Source of the DNA: Tetradesmus obliquus
Taxonomy: Eukaryota > Chlorophyta > Chlorophyceae > Sphaeropleales > Scenedesmaceae
Direction: 5' to 3'
DNA: 64,000 nt
Assembly (NCBI GenBank): GCA_030272155.1
Contig: CP126200.1
Location: 2,480,001-2,544,000 of the forward strand
Of the stretch, positions 58,059 through 64,000 are shown piece after piece. The notes below the pieces were generated by a model. The model had not been told where the DNA came from, made no database searches, and worked only from the letters and a program-made list of their open reading frames with translations. A program made the position numbers and the translations under genes. Within the stretch, counting starts at the first letter, position 1; each line of letters opens with the position of its first letter.

Positions 58059-59551
58059 TGCTGCTGCTGTGCCAGCACCCAGCAGGGCACTGGTCACGGC
58101 AGCGCTGCCGATTTAGCGACGGGTTGGCTCGTCGTAAGGGCACTGCGGCGCCACGACTGCGCTTGGAAGGCCTTCGCCTTGATCGGTAGTGATGGTACAC
58201 AGGCCATAACGCTCTGCAGAAGACAGTAGCAGCACAAGGGTCACGCTCGATGCCAAGCAACTGCGCCAGACATCAGACGTGGTAACACATGATACACTTG
58301 CAGGAGTAGATTGCTCCTTTTGCTGCGGATGCGCTGAGCTCCATTCCAGTCAGAAAGCGCGGGTACGCAGGTTATGCAACAACCACAGCACCATGCAAGG
58401 CGTTCAGCTCACCTGCCGTGATTTCAATCAAAGATCAACATAAAGAGAGTGTTGATGGCGTGCTGTAATGCTCAAAAGACTCACAACCTTGAGCTGGCAG
58501 GACCGTGGCAAATCGCTTTGAGGCTACAAGCTGGTCATATTTTTAATGAACTTGACAGCTTAAACTTTACTGAGCATTTGATGGTTGGCGAAAGGCAGAA
58601 CCGGGTACAATGCCAGTCCAGAATGTCATACTCCGATTGATTCCATTGAATGGGAGATTCCCTGTCCAAATGGCTTCCTCTGGCACTTTCATGCAAGGCT
58701 GCCGTATTATTTGAACTCAATGAATACGACGAACCCGTTGCTCGAGAACTGTCGTCGGTATACACGCGCTCCTGGAGTCGGAACGCTGCTTTCTGCTCTG
58801 TAGCCATGTGTAGCCTAGCGCACGCTGTCGATCCGTCAGCAGAACATTTCAAAGTTAATTCTGATGAAAAGGAGGTCGGTCGTCACGCCAGCGAAGTATC
58901 CCGTGGGATGCCACATGGTGCATGTGAAGCCATTCAGTACTCTCTGCAGAGAGTACGGCTACGTGATTACAAAACACGCACTGTGGAACGGACAGATTGC
59001 TTGATCAGATCAGCACACAATCAGCATCAACCCCGTAGCAGAGGGACACGCAGAAGTGCTCGGATTAATTAAACTGCCGTAGACTAGTCTACAGTAGACT
59101 AGGTCTCAGTCAGCGCCAGTGACTGGCGAGACCGAGTCAGCAGCAGCACCAAGCTGGGTTTGCAAGGGTCGTGGACCAGTCAAGCAGTACCGGGTAAACA
59201 AGCAAAACCATGCTGCCGGGGTCACGCACTCCTTGTGTCCAAACAGAGCCTACGAGCCTGCTGCATCCTTCATTGTCTTGAACAGTGTAGCTGCCATCAG
59301 AGCTGCTGCCGCAGTCTGTCAACACAAACCACTATGACATTGATGCTGTGACTACACGACAAACCGCCTGGCCCCACGTATAATTACACACGCACCCAAC
59401 AGCTGCTGCAGATGCTGGAGCATGAATCTGTACGATTTAATGCTGGGCGGCCGCTGTAAGCTGCACAGTAGATGCAGCCGTACAGCAGCACAGCCAGTCA
59501 AAGTGCTGCTGTGCACACTTAGCAGAGCTCAACCCAGATACTGCGCCACTA
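58059..59551. other. No recognisable gene; palindromic patch
   Basis: Open frames here (for example 58650-59072 plus) show no domain. 59079-59133 contains the palindrome tagactagtcta, a second tagactag, and ggtctc...gagacc enclosing gccagtgactggc, so it could form nested hairpins. TTACA at 59384-59388 is a minus-strand TGTAA signal about 165 bp past the stop of the EMB8-like gene. Confidence 0.45.
59384..59388 (-). terminator. TGTAA poly(A) signal for EMB8-like gene
   Basis: The minus-strand TGTAA lies about 165 bp downstream of the stop at 59552, a normal distance for an algal 3' UTR. Confidence 0.45.
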
Positions 59552-59628
59552 TCAGAACGCCCAGCGCAGCTGCGTTGTGCAAATGTCAGCTGCTGCAAGT
59601 GCTGCTGCTTCTGCCAGGACCTTCCCAA

Positions 59629-59659
<31 letters not shown>

Positions 59660-62600
59660 AGCCTGCTCAGCCTTGTCACTGCAGGCTGCAGCAGCCACCA
59701 GCTCGCTAGCAGCAGCTGCTGCAACTGCTGTGGGCGATGCCAGCTCCGCTTGCTTGGCGACATCAGTACTTGCAGCAACAGCAGCACTTGCAGCAACGTC
59801 AGGTACTGACACAACATCAGCACCAGTCACAGGCTCTGGTGTGCTGCTGTTGCTGCTGCTTCTGACCCACCGCCGCCGCAGCGACTGCTGCTGCTGCTGT
59901 TGTTGCTGCTGCTTACGGCTTGTGGGCTTGGCTTCACCAAACCACAGCTGCTCCATAGTATCAAGCGCAGGCACAGCTTGCCTGCTGCTTGAAACTGCAT
60001 CAATCTCAGCCTCGCTGCAGCTGCTGCTGCTGCTGATAGAAGAGCTTGCCGTGTAGACTGCCGTGCTGCTGCTGGCTGCTGCTGCTGCAGTGCTGCTGCT
60101 GCTGCTGCTGGTGGCAGTAACCGTCACAGCGAACCGCTGCCCACTTGCCGCCTGCTTTGTACTGCCTGCTGCTGCAACCTCCTGCTGCTCCTGCACACTG
60201 TTGCTGCTGCTGCTGCTGCCCTGCTGCTTCTGCTTCATTAGCTCGATGTGCACTGAGCTGAGCCACTCCATGACAGCAGCATCTGACCAGGGCTGCTGGA
60301 AGGGCGCCCCAGGGCCTGAAGCCCAGCCCAGGTGGCCTCCGCAAGGCGTCACTGCGACAGGAAAGCACAGGAAAGGGGCGTCAGCCACAGCAGAAGACAC
60401 AGCACCATGACGATGGTGTTGTGGCTGTGGCTGTGCTGCACATACTCAGACCTTTATATAAGTAAAGACGAGCCCCTTGCAACCATAGCATCCGGTCGAA
60501 GTTAACCCCTGCTCAAAAGCAGCTGTTGACTTCATCACGCGCGCCAGCGCGGTGGTGGCCTCAATGCCCTGCCAGCGTGCAGCGCAAGTGGGTTGGCCTG
60601 GTAGCCAACATGGCTTTACTAGGTGCATCACCCCTTCCACCAGCCTGAGCACGGTGCCCTCACCTGCCAGCATGCAGTAAGGGTTGTCCTGGATAGCATC
60701 GCAAGGAATGGCCTCTGCAGGTGCAATGGGGTCATCCAGCGCCTGGATGCAAAGCAACGGCAGCCGCACCGCAGGTATGCGCTTGGCGCTGCTGCTGCCC
60801 GCATAGTAGGCATCAACGTCCTCCCAGTCTGCGCAGAAAAGAGAAAGCAGGAGCAGGATAACGGCCGCATTTAGGTCAATCACCAGGCAATTTGACTGTA
60901 TCTGCTGCAAATGTTGGGTGCTCACTCTCCACAAAAAAACAGCCCCAGTGGCAGGGGCGCGGGTGCTGGAGCATTGTGAATTGAGTTGAACAACTAGCGT
61001 GGTTGTGAGCGATCACACCACCACGCAAAGCCCGCCCATGGGCTGGCCAGCCCACCATCAAGCCTTGCACCATCACTCCAAGCGCTACAGCTCACTGTGG
61101 GCACTGTGGGCACTACATGCGGCTGCACAAGCCCTTTCAAAACTAGGATAGCAAGTTCAACCACATCAAAGTTCATGTTAAGGTCACTCACTGAAGCTGT
61201 GCACAGTGATGGCTTCATCAAACTCGCGGATGGTGGTGCAGGTGGGCACCAGCTGCGGCTGCGCTGGCCCCGAGTGCCCCCGCCACACCAGGTGGTGCTT
61301 AGCAAAGATGCGCTTCAGGCCGGCTGCCAGGTTCCAATTGTAGATCTTGTTGAAACCCTGCGGCAACAACAGAAAGTAGTGTTGGTTTTGTAGAAGGAAC
61401 AATGAAGGTGCTTGGCAAAGATGCCCTTCAGGCCGGCTGCCAGGTTCCAGTTGTAGATCTTGCTGAAGCCCTGCGCCAGTATACAAATGATTTGATCAAT
61501 GTGTCACTAACATGTAGGAAGATTGTTGGAGCAATGACAGTAGGGACAGACTGCCGTGCAAGGGCAGGCGCACGTTGGTATGCTGCTGCAGCCCCCGTGT
61601 TACCACACCAGCATACTGCTGACAGGCCACCGCGCCCGGCGTTCAGCATAACTACAGGCAGCGAGATGTAAGCAAGACGACCAGGCATACACAGATCGCC
61701 CTGGCCAGCACGCACTGCACACCTCGTTGATCTGCTTGTTGCTGATGGTGAGGTCAAAGGGGTTGCACATGCTCACTGCCGCCTCGATGGGCGTGTCTTC
61801 CCCCTGTGAGCAGCAGCAGAACGCACAGGCGCGACAGGTCAGCGCACACACACTTCAGGCCTTGAACTTTAACAGCCCAACGCAGTAGCTGTTCTGCAGC
61901 TGAGGCAGCCATGCACCTGCTGTGCCTGTTGTGTACAGCGTCAACCAGCGCATGCCCACTCTGCCAGGGTGAGGTTGCCATGGTAGCACTGCTGCAACTG
62001 CTGCGAGTAAGCCCTAGCACTGCTGCAACTGCTGCGAGTGAGCCCTGAACTGAATAAAGGTCTTGATATTCAATGATCGTGTGCAAGGCGCACCTGCTCC
62101 CCCAGGTAGTTGACCAGGATGTTTGCGCCCAGCGACCAGCCAGCAGCAAACAGCGTGGAGTTGGGGAAGCGCTTGTGCACGTGGTCCACCACCTGAGCGG
62201 CAGCAGCACAGCACGCCACGATGCAGCACATTGAGAAGCCAATTCACATTAACCGACACCAGCAGCATGACAGCATCTGCAAAACGGCCCTGCAGGTGCA
62301 TCGCACAGGATGCCTGCGCGCTGCTTGCAAACTGGCTGTTGAGTGACGCAACTGTGTGCAGACAACTGCAGCTGGCACTACTTCAGCACCTTGCCAAACC
62401 AAATCAGTGCAAGCATCACACTGTCTAGCTTGCGCCTGCAGCATAAGGCACTGCTATCAAGCTGTTGATTGATCTTGCGCTTCCTGGCAGGCAACAGGCA
62501 GCTTGCATCTGCTGCATGCTGCCCACCTCTCGCGTGTCGCCAGTGAACGAGGCCGAGTAGAACTGCGGGGTCAGCACTGGGCTGTCTGCAGTGCCGCGGC

Positions 62601-63038
62601 TGTTGAACACTGCTGCGCGGATGCCTGCATGGCGCGCCTGCAGCACTGCATGCTGCACGTATGAGTCGCCGCTGCCACCTGTCAGGCCAGGGAACAGAAT
62701 CAGCACTGGAGCGTCTGCTGGCAAGTCCTGCGAGCAAAAAGCAGGTAAAAAACAGCAGCAGTAGCTGAAGTTGCAACATATAGGCAGCATTGAAGCAATC
62801 ACGCTTGATGCTTGCAGGATTGTCAACGTTCACTGCAGGACTAACGTATGCCAATTGTGTCCCTGCTTTCTCTGCTTTTCACATCCACAAGACTGTGACA
62901 GCAGACCAGTGAAGCAGTCGCATAGCATTGCTCTTCATCACCATAACCATATGTATGCTGCATCGCCATATCAAGCAGCATATGTACATGACGTGCATCA
63001 AATACGCTGCCAACATCGCCGCGTATTGCTGAAGCTGG

Positions 63039-63075
<37 letters not shown>

Positions 63076-63662
63076 GTCGCCGCTGCACCTGTGCAGCTGC
63101 ATCCTGCAGTGGCAGAATGCCTGCATGCTGCAGCACGCACCTTGCCAGCGTCATCATGGTGCTCCCAGTCAATTGCTACTGCTCCTCCGTCCTTTGTGAT
63201 CAGCATCTCACGCCTGTAATCCACTCCAGGAGGCTTGCGCGCCTTTGCCACCACTATGGTCTCCACATGCCCATTTGTGAGAAAAGGCGTGCACTGGTAC
63301 ACGCTGTGCAGGGTTGGGCAGCGAGACATCACTGCCGTGTTGAACGGTGTTGGGCTGTAGATGAGCTCTGGCTTCTTTGACTTGTTCTGGGCATCTAGCC
63401 AGGCTAGCACTGCTGCCAGGCCTACTGCGCCAATTGCTATGGCTGGTCCTGCCAGGGCAGCCTCTACTACGACCATCCTTCTCGTGTGAAGACCGTGGGA
63501 TGTCTGATTGAGCGAACCAAGCTGCGCAGGCACTGGTGGTCGAGGGCAGACACTGGGCTGGTGCACTAGCGGGCGCCTTACTACAGTTGCTGCCCTAGAA
63601 AAGCAAGGTCGCACAGTTCCTGCGCGAACGCGGCTGCATAGAGTTGTGGTGCATGCCCGCAT
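59552..63662 (-). CDS. EMB8/YheT/ABHD1-3-like alpha/beta hydrolase
   Basis: Membrane-associated hydrolase family, mostly lipid or ester substrates; the exact substrate is unknown. Exons (minus): 63662-63141, 62727-62527, 62192-62094, 61803-61723, 61357-61192, 60828-60664, 60351-59552; phases agree at every join checked. The N-terminus is Arg/Thr/Pro-rich (possible organelle presequence), then a hydrophobic segment AGPAIAIGAVGLAAVLAWL. Family blocks: TPFLTNGHVETI, VLILFPGLTGGSGDSYVQH, AVFNSRGTADSPVLTPQFYS, TLFAAGWSLGANILVNYLGE, PLLCIQALDDPIAPAEAIP, VTPCGGHLGWASGPGAPF. The catalytic triad is intact: Ser in GWSLG (exon 3), Asp in ALDDP (exon 6), His in GGHLGW (exon 7). After the family domain, exon 7 continues for about 220 residues of Ser/Gln/Ala-rich low complexity, longer than usual for the family. 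Confidence 0.93.
61396..61475 (-). repeat. Head copy upstream of EMB8-like exon 5
   Basis: The copy encodes FSKIYNWNLAAGLKGIFAKH, matching the intact exon 5 head (FNKIYNWNLAAGLKRIFAKH at 61357 onward) with an acceptor-like CAG. It lies upstream in the gene, in the intron before exon 5. Confidence 0.85.
63043..63078 (-). repeat. (CAG)n tract in EMB8-like intron 1
   Basis: About ten triplets read CTG on the plus strand and CAG on the gene's sense strand, so here the repeat has the opposite sense to the acceptor-linked tracts in the plus-strand genes. It lies about 65 bp inside the intron from the exon 1 donor. Confidence 0.85.
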
Positions 63663-64000
63663 GCTGGTGTGGGTGCTCTGGTAAGAGGGTGCTAACTGGC
63701 CGGCTGGCCTCGGTCGATCGACAGCAACTTTGCTCTATCGATGATTGTGCGAATCAGCAAGAATTCAATCTACTAACGAAATGTGATAGCCGGATGGGTG
63801 GGTCATCAAACCCTACTGACAAACAACTGTAACAAGCATTCTTATGCTTACACCCTTAACTGTACCACAGACATGACACCACCTCAACTGGTGTATGGCT
63901 GCGCAACAATGGCCCTACTTAAGCTCGTCACCTGCATAGCCTTGTGTGCTGCGAGTGGCTGCATGTGGGAGCAGTACATAGGAAGAGTCACAGCGCTGCT
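63663..64000. promoter_or_regulatory. Upstream region of EMB8-like gene
   Basis: This 338 bp precedes the minus-strand ATG at 63662 and presumably includes its promoter and 5' UTR. No defined motif or further gene was seen. A short palindromic patch ggtcgatcgacagc lies at about 63711-63724. Confidence 0.35.

Overview
This window looks like nuclear DNA of a chlorophyte green alga. Genes are split into many exons by GT...TGCAG introns, coding DNA is moderately GC-rich and interrupted by poly-Ala and poly-Gln tracts, and (CTG/CAG)n tracts are everywhere. TGTAA, the usual algal poly(A) signal, follows several genes. A Sphaeropleales/Scenedesmus-like alga is my guess from this texture; the genus cannot be read from the sequence. 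No operon, prokaryotic, organellar or viral signature was seen.

Layout. 1-1916: no recognisable gene. 1917-16958 (+, possibly to 19409): a large secreted cysteine-rich protein made of many symmetric phase-1 exons of the GCC2/GCC3 (ephrin-receptor-like) type, ending in a domain with three Asp-boxes. It contains an array of eight near-identical tandem exons. 19531-32818 (+): VPS41, a HOPS tethering subunit, without its usual C-terminal RING domain. 33768-40300 (+): a second secreted cysteine-rich modular protein with a C-terminal repeat I do not recognise. 42147-51108 (-): the RNA cytidine acetyltransferase NAT10/Kre33, in 17 exons. 51529-54380 (+): a proline-iminopeptidase-like alpha/beta hydrolase with a probable thylakoid-lumen (twin-arginine) presequence and its catalytic Ser replaced by Gly. 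57566-58058 (-): a small tentative two-exon gene. 59552-63662 (-): an EMB8/YheT/ABHD1-3-type alpha/beta hydrolase with an intact triad and a long low-complexity tail.

The genes do not form a pathway. They are neighbouring eukaryotic housekeeping genes plus two extracellular modular proteins. The two Cys-rich genes may be cell-surface or matrix proteins.

The most unusual signal cuts across genes. More than twenty intron/exon junctions are flanked by tandem copies of roughly 50-170 bp spanning the junction, with a strict polarity: copies of an acceptor plus exon head lie upstream of the intact exon, and copies of an exon tail plus donor lie downstream. Where the duplicated segment spans a whole module, as at 12080-14781, it gives new exons. 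I also found a roughly 125 bp dispersed element in opposite orientation in introns of the two Cys-rich genes, several (CTG)n tracts leading directly into the acceptor CAG, a 31 bp minisatellite and a degenerate intronic satellite. All exon models are hand-derived from splice-site consensus, phase and family similarity, and no transcript evidence was available.
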